This document shows, piece by piece, positions 9,821 to 18,409 of a stretch of DNA of 64,000 nt. Under the pieces are notes generated by a model, which did not search any database, had not been told where the DNA came from, and saw only the letters and a list, made by a program, of their open reading frames with translations. Both the position numbers and the translations under genes were made by a program. The stretch spans positions 174,167 through 238,166 of the forward strand of contig NIOE01000015.1 of assembly GCA_002205125.1 (NCBI GenBank), read 5' to 3'. This DNA comes from Roseateles noduli (lineage in GTDB: Bacteria > Pseudomonadota > Gammaproteobacteria > Burkholderiales > Burkholderiaceae_C). Numbering within the stretch: position 1 is the first letter of the stretch; every line of letters starts with the position of its first letter.

Positions 9821-11746
9821 ATGGTTCACTCCTCCTCCCCTGCGACGGACCTGCCGCCGTCTGCGCCTCCCGCGCCGCCCGTTGCGCCCAAGAAGGCGAA
9901 ACGACGCCGCCCGCCGCGCCTGTCCGCCGCCGCCTGGCGCCAGTTCATGCAGATCGCCCGGCCCTACTGGCTCGGCGACCAGCGCAAGGCCGCCTGGGGG
10001 CTGCTGCTGCTCATGATCGTGCTGATGCTGTGCGAGACCCAGCTCGCCGTCATGCTCAACGACAAGACCGGCGAGATGACCTCCGCGCTCGCCGAGCGCA
10101 ACCACTCGCGCTTCTGGCTCGCGGTGCGCGACAGCCTCATCGTGCTGGGCTTCGCGGTGCCGGTGTACGCCTTCTACTACTACATGCGCGACGCGTTCTC
10201 CAACCATTGGCGACGCTGGCTCACCGGCAGGTTCCTCGACGGCTACCTCGACGGCCGCAAGTACTACGAGATCGGCGCCGGCACCACCGGCGGTGCCGCC
10301 GACATCGACAACCCCGACCAGCGCATCTCCGAGGACATCAACACCTTCACCGGCCGCTCCACCCACTTCGTGCTGCTGATGATCGGCTCGGCGATGCAGC
10401 TGGTGGCCTTCTGCGCCGTGCTGTGGTCGCTGTCCAAGCTGCTGGTGGCCTTCCTCGTGGTCTACGCCACCGTGGGGACCTTCCTCGCGCTCTACGTCTT
10501 CGGCTCGCCGCTGATCCAGCTGAACTTCTGGCAGCTGCGCCGCGAGGCCGACTTCCGCTTCGGCCTCATGCGGCTGCGCGAGAACGCCGAATCCATCGCG
10601 TTCTACCGCGGCGAGCCGCAGGAGCGCGCCCACATCGAAGGCCGCTTCGAGTCCGTCTACCAGAACTACTGGAAGCTGATCCGCAAGCAGCGCGCGCTCA
10701 ACCTGTTCCAGCGCGGCTTCAGCCAGCTGACGCTGGTCGTGCCGGCGGTGATCCTGGCCGAGCGCGTGCTCTCGGGCGACCTGGAAGTCGGCGCCGCCGT
10801 GCAGGCCGCGGGCGCCTTCGCCGCGGTGCTGACGGCCGTCTCGCTGATCGTCGACAACTTCGAGAGCCTGAGCCGCTTCGTCGCCGGCATCGACCGGCTG
10901 CACGCGCTCTCCGAGGTCATGCACAAGCGCAAGCCCCGCGACGAACGCGCGCGCGAGAAGATCGAAACGAAACACGCCGACCAGCTCGCCCTGCGCGAGC
11001 TCACGCTCTACACGCCGCAGTTCGACCGCCTGCTGGTGGAGAAGCTCGACGTCGCGCTAAAGCCCGGCGAGAGCCTGCTGATCACCGGCGTGAGCGGCTG
11101 CGGCAAGAGCTCGCTGCTGCGTGCGATCGCCGGCCTGTGGCGCAGCGGCGAAGGCACCATCGAGCATCCGCCGCTGGAAGACGTGTTCTTCCTGCCGCAG
11201 CGCCCCTACCTGCAGCCCGGCACGCTGCGCAGCCAGATGATCTATCCGGACACGAGCACCGAGCTCGACGACGACGCGCTGCGCGCCATCCTCGACGAGG
11301 TCTGCCTGCCCGAGCTCGCCGACCGCGTCGGCGGGCTGGACGCCTCGCAGGACTGGGAGAAGCTGCTGTCCATGGGCGAGCAGCAGCGGCTGGCCTTCGC
11401 GCGGGTGCTGGTGCGCACGCCGAAGATGGTCATCCTCGACGAAGCCACCAGCGCGCTGGACGGCTGCAACGAGCGCCGACTCTACGAGCGCCTGTGCCGC
11501 GACGGCGTCACGCTGGTGAGCATCGCCCACCGCCACGCGGTGCTGCAGCATCACACGCACGTGCTGCGCCTGACCGGCGGCGGTGCGTGGCAGCTGCATC
11601 CCGCCGAGGGCTACGATTTCGACGCCGTGGAGGCGGAGGCCGAGGCCGCGCGGGAAGCGGCGCTTGAAGCGGCGATCGAGGCGAAGCTGGCCGACGGCGC
11701 GGGCGCCGGTCCGGTGGCGAAGCCGAGCGAGAAGGAGTCGACATGA
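9821..11746 (+). CDS. SbmA/YddA-like ABC transporter (membrane and ATPase domains fused)
   Basis: This 641-residue protein joins a six-helix membrane domain (about residues 45-330) to an ATPase domain. Walker A is at residues 423-431 (GVSGCGKSS), the signature at 516-520 (LSMGE, a variant of LSGGQ usual in this family) and Walker B D540-E541. Family members (SbmA, BacA, YddA, Rv1819c) move peptides, cobalamin or long-chain acyl groups across the inner membrane. The N-terminal ~35 residues are Pro/Lys-rich, and the C-terminus ends in a long Ala/Glu helix of about 50 residues. The MgtC-like gene begins inside its stop codon (ATGA), so the two are translationally coupled. Confidence 0.88.
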   Translation: MVHSSSPATDLPPSAPPAPPVAPKKAKRRRPPRLSAAAWRQFMQIARPYWLGDQRKAAWGLLLLMIVLMLCETQLAVMLNDKTGEMTSALAERNHSRFWLAVRDSLIVLGFAVPVYAFYYYMRDAFSNHWRRWLTGRFLDGYLDGRKYYEIGAGTTGGAADIDNPDQRISEDINTFTGRSTHFVLLMIGSAMQLVAFCAVLWSLSKLLVAFLVVYATVGTFLALYVFGSPLIQLNFWQLRREADFRFGLMRLRENAESIAFYRGEPQERAHIEGRFESVYQNYWKLIRKQRALNLFQRGFSQLTLVVPAVILAERVLSGDLEVGAAVQAAGAFAAVLTAVSLIVDNFESLSRFVAGIDRLHALSEVMHKRKPRDERAREKIETKHADQLALRELTLYTPQFDRLLVEKLDVALKPGESLLITGVSGCGKSSLLRAIAGLWRSGEGTIEHPPLEDVFFLPQRPYLQPGTLRSQMIYPDTSTELDDDALRAILDEVCLPELADRVGGLDASQDWEKLLSMGEQQRLAFARVLVRTPKMVILDEATSALDGCNERRLYERLCRDGVTLVSIAHRHAVLQHHTHVLRLTGGGAWQLHPAEGYDFDAVEAEAEAAREAALEAAIEAKLADGAGAGPVAKPSEKEST

Positions 11747-12297
11747 GCAGTTGGACCGATGAAGTCGTCGCCACCGTGCGCTCCGAGTTCTCCGACGTCC
11801 CCGACGTCGCGCAGATCACGCGCATCGCCGTGCGCCTGCTGCTCGCGGCGGTGCTGGGCGGCATCCTCGGCTACGAACGCGAGCACCACGGCAAGGCCGC
11901 CGGCATCCGCACCCACATGCTGGTGTCGCTGGGGGCGGCGCTGTTCGTGCTGGTGCCGCAGCAGGGCGGCATGGCGCTGGCCGACATGAGCCGCGTGCTG
12001 CAGGGCGTCATCGCCGGCATCGGGTTCCTGGGCGCTGGCGCGATCCTCAAGCTCAAGGACGAGGAGCAGGTCCACGGCCTGACCACCGCCGCCAGCATCT
12101 GGATGACTGCCGCCATCGGCATCGCCTGCGGCCTGGGCCGCGAGGCCACCGCCGTCTTCAGCATGCTGCTGGCGCTGCTCATCCTCGCCGTGCTGCCGCT
12201 GTTCACCCGGCCGCATCCCCGGCAGGACGAGGACCGGAAGGCGGATGTCCCGCGGGGCCGCCCGCAAGAGGACGGTGACCGGGAGCGCTCAGCTTGA
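11743..12297 (+). CDS. MgtC/SapB family membrane protein
   Basis: This 184-residue inner-membrane protein has four or five membrane segments. It carries the family landmarks G-G-I-L-G-Y-E-R-E-H near residue 40, G-I-R-T-H-M-L-V-S-L-G-A near 53-64, G-I-G-F-L-G-A-G-A-I near 92-101 and T-T-A-A-S-I-W near 113-119. MgtC proteins are tied to growth in low magnesium and to control of F-type ATP synthase; most SapB relatives are uncharacterised. It has only a short polar tail instead of the C-terminal ACT-like domain of Salmonella MgtC. Its start overlaps the ABC exporter stop by four bases, and its last 95 bases overlap the tail of the convergent EF-hand gene. Confidence 0.85.
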   Translation: MSSWTDEVVATVRSEFSDVPDVAQITRIAVRLLLAAVLGGILGYEREHHGKAAGIRTHMLVSLGAALFVLVPQQGGMALADMSRVLQGVIAGIGFLGAGAILKLKDEEQVHGLTTAASIWMTAAIGIACGLGREATAVFSMLLALLILAVLPLFTRPHPRQDEDRKADVPRGRPQEDGDRERSA

Positions 12298-14326
12298 CCG
12301 CATGCGCCACCGGCCGCGGGCGCTTCGTCAATGCGGTGCCGAGCTTGGTGCTCAGCTTCATCCGGTTGTTGATGGCCCAGCCGCTGGCGTCCAGGATGGG
12401 ACCGAGGCTGCGCTGACGCAGCTTGAGCCAGGCGATCAGCATGCTCGGCCCGGAGATCGACAGCACGATGCCCAGCACCGCCAGCGGGATCCACCAACCG
12501 AGGTCCACGAAGCGCCCGAACACGCCGACGATGACCGTGCTGATGCTGCCGAGTGCGACGCCGATCGCCGCGACGGTACCGACGTCGACACGCCGTCCGG
12601 GGACGCCGAGTCCCGGCAGTCCCGCCGCACCGGCGCCCGTCGTTCCAGCGGCGCCCAAGGCACCAGGGGCGCCGCCGGGCACGGTCGGCGCGACCGCGGC
12701 GGCCGTGCCCGGCTGATCCGCCGTCGCGATGCGCCCCGCGAGATGGCCCATGCGGCCCTGCTGCGTCGTGTCGCTCGCCGCCGCACGTTTGGCGACCTGA
12801 TCCTCGACCAGCCGCACCAGCTTCTTGTACGGCGACAGGAAGGCCTGGCCGACGCTGATCGGGTTCTCGATCACCTTGACGATGCGCGCGTCCCAGTCGT
12901 GGCCGTCGCGGTCGTAGAAGAGCCCGTTGCGTCCGACGAAGAGAAAGTCGACATCGCCCGCGCTGACCACTGCGACGATGGTGCGCTTCTGGTTCAGGCG
13001 CACACACTCGCAGTAGGCGAGGTAGGCCTTCGCCAGGCCCGCCACCGGCGCGTGCCGCGCGGGATCGGCGACGTCGACGGTCAGCTCGCAGGCGCGGCCG
13101 TCGACGAACAGCGTGCCGGCCTGGAACACCGCGCCGCGGCCCTCGTAGAAATCCTCGAAGGACACGAAGTTGCGCGCCAGTCGCAGCAGGCCGCGCTGAA
13201 GCAACAGCAGCTTCTCGAGATCGTTGAGCGCGGCATGACGCGGCGCGGCGGCGCGGTCGTCCTCCACCTGCTTCAGCAAGCGCGCGCGCACCTCGTCGAG
13301 ATGTCCGCCCGGTTGCGCCGCGGCGAGCGCGGCCACGACGTCCACGCCGATCGCGGCGACCGGCCCGGACGGCTGTCGCCTCAGCCACTCCCGGCAGGCG
13401 CGCACCTCGTCCTTCAACGCCAGCCAGTCGCGCTCGTCGAGGCTGTCGCCGAAGTCCGACGTCAAGGCCTGCGCGCGCAAGGCGGCGAGCGCCCCGCGCC
13501 AGGCGGGATTGGCGCGATCGTCCAGGGGCAGCGCCGCGCCCGGCGACACGGGCGCGATGGGCATCTGCCTGAGCACGCCGGCTTCCAGCGACAGCAGTCC
13601 GGTCGCATGCGCCTTCAGCTGCTCGGGATCGGTCGCGTTGAGCGTCGCCGCGGCGGACGCGTCGTAGCTCGCAAGCCGGCAGCGCGCGAAGAAGTCCTCG
13701 ACCTTGTCGTGCACCGCCTGCACCGCCATCGCCGCGGCGCGACGTCCCGCGCAGCCGGCCTCGGCCTCGCCCTCGCGATGCCAGGCCAGCAGCGCGGACG
13801 CCTGCTCGAAGAAGGCCTTGATCCGGGTCTCGTCGATGCCGGGCTGGCCGCCGGCGTCGGCGACGGTGCCCATCGCCTCGCCGATGCGCTGCGCGAGCGC
13901 GCGATCCGCGGCGTCCTCGATCGACGCCACCGGCACGATGCCGTCGCCGTTGTGCCGCTCGGCGGCGAGGTGGGACTGGCGCTCGCGGATCTCGTCCAGA
14001 CCGATGTCGGATTGCCCCGCGTGTCCCGTCAAGGCCAGCGTGCGTTGAAGTTCCTCCGCCAGCGCGCGGCCCTCGTCGGTGTCGGCCAGCGAGTCGGGCG
14101 ACAGCCGCGCTTCGCCCCGCAGCAGCGGCTGCCAGTCCTTCAATCGTGCGCCGACCCACTCGCAGGCGGCGATCAGCTCGGGCGCGCGGATGCGGCCGTC
14201 GCGGTCGAGGTCGATGAGGTCGAGGGTGCGTTCATCGAATTCCAGGCCTCGGGTCGGACAGGCCAGCGCGACCCAGCGTTTCTGGTCGAGGTCGCGCAGG
14301 TGGAGGAGGTCGTCGGCGGAGCTCAT
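12203..14326 (-). CDS. Large EF-hand protein with C-terminal membrane segments
   Basis: This 707-residue protein has no close family that I recognise. A canonical calcium-binding EF-hand loop lies at residues 39-50 (D39, D41, D43, G44, I46, E50), and a partial second loop (N-G-D-G-I) occurs at about residue 130. The middle is Ala/Arg/Asp-rich and mainly helical. Two hydrophobic segments lie near the C-terminus, separated by a short W-W-containing turn and preceded by a Gly/Ala/Pro-rich linker. The start at 14326 (M-S-S-A-D-D) is preferred to longer starts because the EF-hand region follows at the usual distance. The last ~31 codons overlap mgtC on the other strand. A calcium-responsive membrane scaffold is a guess only. 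Confidence 0.6.
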   Translation of the reverse strand: MSSADDLLHLRDLDQKRWVALACPTRGLEFDERTLDLIDLDRDGRIRAPELIAACEWVGARLKDWQPLLRGEARLSPDSLADTDEGRALAEELQRTLALTGHAGQSDIGLDEIRERQSHLAAERHNGDGIVPVASIEDAADRALAQRIGEAMGTVADAGGQPGIDETRIKAFFEQASALLAWHREGEAEAGCAGRRAAAMAVQAVHDKVEDFFARCRLASYDASAAATLNATDPEQLKAHATGLLSLEAGVLRQMPIAPVSPGAALPLDDRANPAWRGALAALRAQALTSDFGDSLDERDWLALKDEVRACREWLRRQPSGPVAAIGVDVVAALAAAQPGGHLDEVRARLLKQVEDDRAAAPRHAALNDLEKLLLLQRGLLRLARNFVSFEDFYEGRGAVFQAGTLFVDGRACELTVDVADPARHAPVAGLAKAYLAYCECVRLNQKRTIVAVVSAGDVDFLFVGRNGLFYDRDGHDWDARIVKVIENPISVGQAFLSPYKKLVRLVEDQVAKRAAASDTTQQGRMGHLAGRIATADQPGTAAAVAPTVPGGAPGALGAAGTTGAGAAGLPGLGVPGRRVDVGTVAAIGVALGSISTVIVGVFGRFVDLGWWIPLAVLGIVLSISGPSMLIAWLKLRQRSLGPILDASGWAINNRMKLSTKLGTALTKRPRPVAHAVKLSAPGHRPLAGGPAGHPPSGPRPAGDAAG

Positions 14327-14529
14327 GCGCGCTTGATCCGCGCCGCCCGCCCTGAAGAATCGCCAGGGATGAGTCATTGACGTGCAAGGCGGCAAGCGAC
14401 GTGCCGCCGGGCGCCTCTGCGGACGACAGGTGGGCGGATGCCGACCGTCCCTCCCATCCGCGACTCGGGCATGACAGTTGCCGCTCGATGCGCTAGGGTC
14501 AACGTTCCGGAGACGACCCGGAGTTCACT

Positions 14530-14766
14530 ATGGATCTCGATACCGTCTCATACGTGTTCCAGAGCCTGGACGGCACGTTCACCATCAAGCCACGGCTCTC
14601 GCGCCGCTGGCGCGTGAAACACGACAGCATGCCGTGGGGGGATTCCTTCGGGTCGGCGGAAGAGGCCGCGAAAGCACTGGCGGCGCGCTTCGCCGTGCCG
14701 GCGGATCTGAACGAATGGACGGAGATCGGCGACTTCCATACGGACGTGGGGGGATTCCACCTCTGA
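14530..14766 (+). CDS. Small unknown protein, 78 residues
   Basis: This short gene has a good ribosome site (cccggag) seven bases before its ATG and an even amino-acid mix with three tryptophans, which supports a real protein. It begins M-D-L-D-T-V-S-Y-V-F and ends D-V-G-G-F-H-L. The pattern of aromatic residues and short strands suggests a small alpha/beta fold. I recognise no family. It is divergent from the EF-hand gene (about 200 bases away) and convergent with pdeM. Confidence 0.5.
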   Translation: MDLDTVSYVFQSLDGTFTIKPRLSRRWRVKHDSMPWGDSFGSAEEAAKALAARFAVPADLNEWTEIGDFHTDVGGFHL

Positions 14767-14782
14767 TCCGGAAAGAGCGGCC

Positions 14783-14816
14783 GACGCGACACCACGACGC
14801 GACACCACGACGCGAG
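14783..14816. repeat. 13-bp tandem repeat, about 2.6 copies
   Basis: The unit gacgcgacaccac is repeated twice exactly and then partly again in the short convergent gap between the 78-residue gene and pdeM. It is non-coding and short; slippage is the likely origin. Confidence 0.6.
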
Positions 14817-14818
14817 CC

Positions 14819-15505
14819 TCACGGCGCCGGCCAGACCGATCCTCCGCCCACCGCGTGGCAGCGCGAACCTTCCGGCAATCCGGCCTGCGTCGTGCCCGTG
14901 AACGCACCAAAGGCGGGCAGGATCATCAAGCCCTCGGATTCGGCGAAACACGGCAGGCGGTGACGCTCGTGCGCGCGCCCGTGCAAGGTCGTCGCCGGGT
15001 GCAGGTGCCCGGCCAGCACGTAGGCATCGGCGACGCGCTGCGGATGGTGGCAGGCCGCGAACGGCCCGATCGCATGGGGCTCGGCGACGATCTCGAAGCG
15101 CAGCGACGGCGGCGGATCGCCCGCGCGGCTGTCGTGATTGCCGCGGACCAGCAGGCAAGCGACGTCCGCGTGCCGATCGCGCCAGACATGCGCGGGATCC
15201 AGCACCAGCGGCTGCTGCGCCGCAGCCGCATGCAGGAAGTCACCGAGCACGACCAGTCGCGCCGCGCGCCGCTCGTCGATCAAGGCGCTCAGTCGGTCGA
15301 GGTTGTCGCGCGTCGTGCCTGACGGCACGGGCTGGCCGAGGGCGCGGAAGCTCGCCGCCTTGCCCAGGTGCACGTCGGCGACGAAGACCGTGCGCGTCGC
15401 CGGCCACCACAGCGCGCGCTCGGGCAGCAGCCAGACGCGCTCGCCGGCGAGCGTCATCGCGAGCGCGCCGGGCGGCTGATCGCCGTACGTGGTCGTCGCC
15501 GTCAT
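14819..15505 (-). CDS. pdeM: PdeM-type ligase-associated metallophosphoesterase
   Basis: This 228-residue protein is a calcineurin-like phosphoesterase of the ligase-associated DNA damage response group. The metal-binding motifs are in order: D-V-H near residues 43-45, G-D-F near 86-88, G-N-H-D near 120-123, and G-H-L-H near 165-168. Family members are DNA endonucleases or phosphodiesterases. It is the last gene of a four-gene minus-strand operon and starts 39 bases after the helicase stop. The C-terminal 15 residues (G-S-R-C-H-A-V-G-G-G) are variable. Confidence 0.85.
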   Translation of the reverse strand: MTATTTYGDQPPGALAMTLAGERVWLLPERALWWPATRTVFVADVHLGKAASFRALGQPVPSGTTRDNLDRLSALIDERRAARLVVLGDFLHAAAAQQPLVLDPAHVWRDRHADVACLLVRGNHDSRAGDPPPSLRFEIVAEPHAIGPFAACHHPQRVADAYVLAGHLHPATTLHGRAHERHRLPCFAESEGLMILPAFGAFTGTTQAGLPEGSRCHAVGGGSVWPAP

Positions 15506-15544
15506 CGCCTCTTCCTCATCGTCCCCGCGCGCCTCGTCATCAGA

Positions 15545-18409
15545 TCATCGCCTTCTCCGCCCACCGGCCTCGCGCCGTCTGGCGGGCGCCTCGCCGCGCG
15601 TCTCCAGCGCGAGCGAATCCCGCACCGACGCCACGGCCTCGTCCGCTTGAATCGCGAACTGCGGCGAGTCCTTCTTCGCGAACACCGCCAAGGCGCGCTC
15701 CGCCGGTTCGCGCGCGGTGCCGACCGCGTCGCCGCCGGCGCTGCGCTCCAGCTCCGACACCATCCGCGCGATGCGATCGCCGAGCGACTCGTTGCTGAGC
15801 TTCTCGCGGAAGCGCTCCACCATCAACGGGAAAGCCAGCGGCGTCGGCTTCTTCAGCGCGTGGACCCGCAGGGTCTGCCGGCCCATGCGGTCCAGCGCCG
15901 ACGCCAGATGGCGCACGTCGAGTTCCTGCGTCAGCAATTCCTGTTCGGCCTGGACCAGCAGCCGGTTGCCCGGATCGTGCTGCTGGAACACCTCGAAGAA
16001 CAGCGTCGCCGAGGCCTGCAGCTGCCGGTTGCTGCGACGCTCGCCGGGGTGGCTCTGGAAGATCAGGCCGGCGATGCGCGCGATCTCGCGGAAGCGCCGC
16101 CGCGCGAGCTCGGTCGCGTTCAGGCTGGCGAGCACCTCGCGCAGCAGCGCCTCCATCGGCGGCAGCGTCAGCAACGCGGGCAGGCGCTCGGCCCAGTCGA
16201 TCGCCTTGGCGCTGAGCAGCTCGATGCCGTAGTCGTTGAGCGCGATCGAGAAGGTGCCGGTCTCCGGCTGCGCCGCGCGCCAGGCGATCAGCCCGGCCAG
16301 CCCCAGGTGCACCTGCCGTCCGGCGAAGGGGTAGAGGAAGAGATGCCAGCCTTCGCGCGATTTCAGTGTCTCCGCCACCAGCACGTCGGGGCCCGGCACG
16401 CCGGACCAGCGCCGCTGGATGTCGATCAGCGGGCGCACGCATTGCATCTCGGGGGAGTCGAAGCGGCCCGCGTCGGCATCGGCCAGTTCGCGCAAGACGG
16501 CGTCGGCGAGCGTGCTCGACAGCGGCATGCGGCCGCCGTTCCAGCGCGGCAGGGCGGCGCGTCCGGCCGTGGCGCGCCGCACCAGCGCCGTCATCTGCTC
16601 GACGCGCACCAGCTCCAGCAGCCGGCCGCTGAACATGAAGGCGTCCCCGGGTTTCAGGCGCGCGATGAAGCCTTCCTCGACGCTGCCGAGTTTTCCTCCG
16701 CTCAGGTACTGCACGCTGATCGACGCGTCGCTGACGATGGTGCCGATGTTGACGCGGTGGCGACGGGCCAGACGCGCGTCGGGCACGCGCCAGACGCCCT
16801 CCTCGTCGGGCACGACGCGGTGGTAGTCCGGATACGCCGTCAGCGACGGGCCGCCCTGGCGGACGAAGTCCAGGCACCACTGCCACTGGTCCGCGTGGAG
16901 GTCCTCGTAGGCGACGGTGCCGCGCACCTCGGCGAGCAGTTGCTCCGGGCGGAAGCCGCCGCCCAGCGCCACGGTGACCAGGTGCTGGACCAGCACGTCC
17001 AGCGGCGCGCGCGGGCTGTGCCGGGCCTCGATGCGACCGGCGCGGACGGCCCCGCGCGCGGCGGCGGCTTCGACCAGCTCCAGGCTGTGCGTGGGCACCA
17101 GCGTGATCCGCGACGGTCGTCCCGGCGCGTGGCCGGAGCGGCCCGCGCGCTGCACCAGCCGCGCGACGCCCTTGGCCGAGCCGATCTGCAGCACGCGGTC
17201 CACCGGCAGGAAATCCACGCCGAGGTCCAGGCTGGAGGTACAGACGGCGGCCTTCACGCGGCCTTCCTTGAGGCCGAGCTCGACCCACTCGCGCACCTCG
17301 CGGTCCAGCGAGCCGTGGTGCAGCGCCAGCACGCCGGCCCAGTCGGGACGCGCCTCCAGCAGCGCGCGGTACCAGCGCTCGGCCTGCGAGCGCATGTTGG
17401 TGAAGACCAGACAGCTCTCGCTGGCCTCGATCGCCTCCACCACCTGCGGCAGCATGCGCAGGCCCATGTGGCCCGCCCAGGCGAAACGCTCGGCGGTCTC
17501 GGGGAGCAGCGTGTCGATGACCAGCGTCTTGTCGGTCTCGCCCTGCACCATCACCGCGTCGGTGTCAGTGTCAGCGTCGGCGTCGCCGGCCGCGGTGCCT
17601 TGCAAGGTCCGCATGGCCTCGTCGAGATTGCCCAACGTCGCCGACAGGCCCCAGGTCATCAGCGTACTGCCGCGGCCGCTGGCCCTCACCCCTGCCCTCT
17701 CCCGCAAGCGGGAGAGGGAGTAAGAGGAAGCGAATCGGCGCAGCCGCGCCAGTGCCAGTTGCGTCTGCACGCCGCGCTTGTTGCCCATCAGCTCGTGCCA
17801 TTCATCGACGACGACCAGCCGCACCTGCCCGAGCTGATCCCGCGCATCCGCCCGCGACAGCAGCAGCGACAGGCTCTCCGGCGTCGTCACAAGCACGGTC
17901 GGCAGCCGCCTGTCCTGCGCGGCGCGCTGCGCGGACGTCGTGTCGCCGCTGCGCAGCGCGGCGGTCCACCCGGGACACAGCGCCGCCATCGGCGCCTCCA
18001 GCGCGCGCAGCGTGTCGGCGGCGAGCGCGCGCATCGGCGTGATCCAGAGCACCGTGAGCGGCGGCGCGATCGCCTTCCCGGCATGAACACGCGCCTCGGC
18101 GCCCACCTCGTCCCTCAGCGCCGCGAGCGCCCCCAGCCACACCGCCAGCGTCTTGCCGCTGCCGGTGCTCGAATGCAGCAACCCGCCGCGGCCGCGCGCG
18201 ATCTCTTCCCAGACGCGACGCTGGAATGGGAACGGGGTCCACCCTTTTTCATCGAGCCACGCATCGACCGCAGCGATGCCGGAAGTTGCAGAGATCCCAG
18301 CGCACGCCTCGTCGCTTCGACTCCCTCTCCCGCTTGCGGGAGAGGGCAGGGGTGAGGGCCGGCGGCCGTGCCTGCCCACCCCGTCGACATCATCGCTGTC
18401 GTCGCTCAC
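15545..18409 (-). CDS. Ligase-associated DEXH helicase (Lhr-like) carrying two repeat insertions
   Basis: This superfamily 2 helicase of about 954 residues belongs to the ligase-associated DNA repair set. Walker A is at residues 81-87 (STGSGKT) and the D-E-W-H box at about 205. The Lhr-type core and C-terminal domains follow (Q-R-A-G-R-S-G-H near the end of the second RecA domain). The GTG start overlaps the ligase stop as GTGA, supporting coupled translation. Residues ~17-30 and ~230-243 are encoded by two copies of one 40-base palindromic element in opposite orientation, and both keep the frame open. The second lies between the usual R-L-R-R and T-W-G-L-S-A-T motifs, so it lengthens a loop. 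An Asp/Ala/Thr dipeptide run follows a little later. Confidence 0.87.
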   Translation of the reverse strand: MSDDSDDVDGVGRHGRRPSPLPSPASGRGSRSDEACAGISATSGIAAVDAWLDEKGWTPFPFQRRVWEEIARGRGGLLHSSTGSGKTLAVWLGALAALRDEVGAEARVHAGKAIAPPLTVLWITPMRALAADTLRALEAPMAALCPGWTAALRSGDTTSAQRAAQDRRLPTVLVTTPESLSLLLSRADARDQLGQVRLVVVDEWHELMGNKRGVQTQLALARLRRFASSYSLSRLRERAGVRASGRGSTLMTWGLSATLGNLDEAMRTLQGTAAGDADADTDTDAVMVQGETDKTLVIDTLLPETAERFAWAGHMGLRMLPQVVEAIEASESCLVFTNMRSQAERWYRALLEARPDWAGVLALHHGSLDREVREWVELGLKEGRVKAAVCTSSLDLGVDFLPVDRVLQIGSAKGVARLVQRAGRSGHAPGRPSRITLVPTHSLELVEAAAARGAVRAGRIEARHSPRAPLDVLVQHLVTVALGGGFRPEQLLAEVRGTVAYEDLHADQWQWCLDFVRQGGPSLTAYPDYHRVVPDEEGVWRVPDARLARRHRVNIGTIVSDASISVQYLSGGKLGSVEEGFIARLKPGDAFMFSGRLLELVRVEQMTALVRRATAGRAALPRWNGGRMPLSSTLADAVLRELADADAGRFDSPEMQCVRPLIDIQRRWSGVPGPDVLVAETLKSREGWHLFLYPFAGRQVHLGLAGLIAWRAAQPETGTFSIALNDYGIELLSAKAIDWAERLPALLTLPPMEALLREVLASLNATELARRRFREIARIAGLIFQSHPGERRSNRQLQASATLFFEVFQQHDPGNRLLVQAEQELLTQELDVRHLASALDRMGRQTLRVHALKKPTPLAFPLMVERFREKLSNESLGDRIARMVSELERSAGGDAVGTAREPAERALAVFAKKDSPQFAIQADEAVASVRDSLALETRGEAPARRREAGGRRRR
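17681..17720. repeat. REP-like 40-bp palindromic element, copy 1 (inside helicase gene)
   Basis: The element holds an 11-base perfect inverted repeat (ccctctcccgc and gcgggagaggg, loop aa, at 17695-17718) plus the flank ggccctcacccctg. It is identical, base for base, to the reverse complement of copy 2 at 18321-18360. About eight of ten bases just outside the element also match. It adds roughly 16 residues to the helicase without a frameshift. Confidence 0.85.
18321..18360. repeat. REP-like 40-bp palindromic element, copy 2 (inside helicase gene)
   Basis: This is the inverted twin of copy 1, 600 bases away. The stem is at 18323-18346 with loop tt. It encodes part of the poorly conserved N-terminal leader of the helicase ([11 protein letters not shown]). 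Dispersed palindromes with this core are usually intergenic, so a coding location is unusual. Confidence 0.85.
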
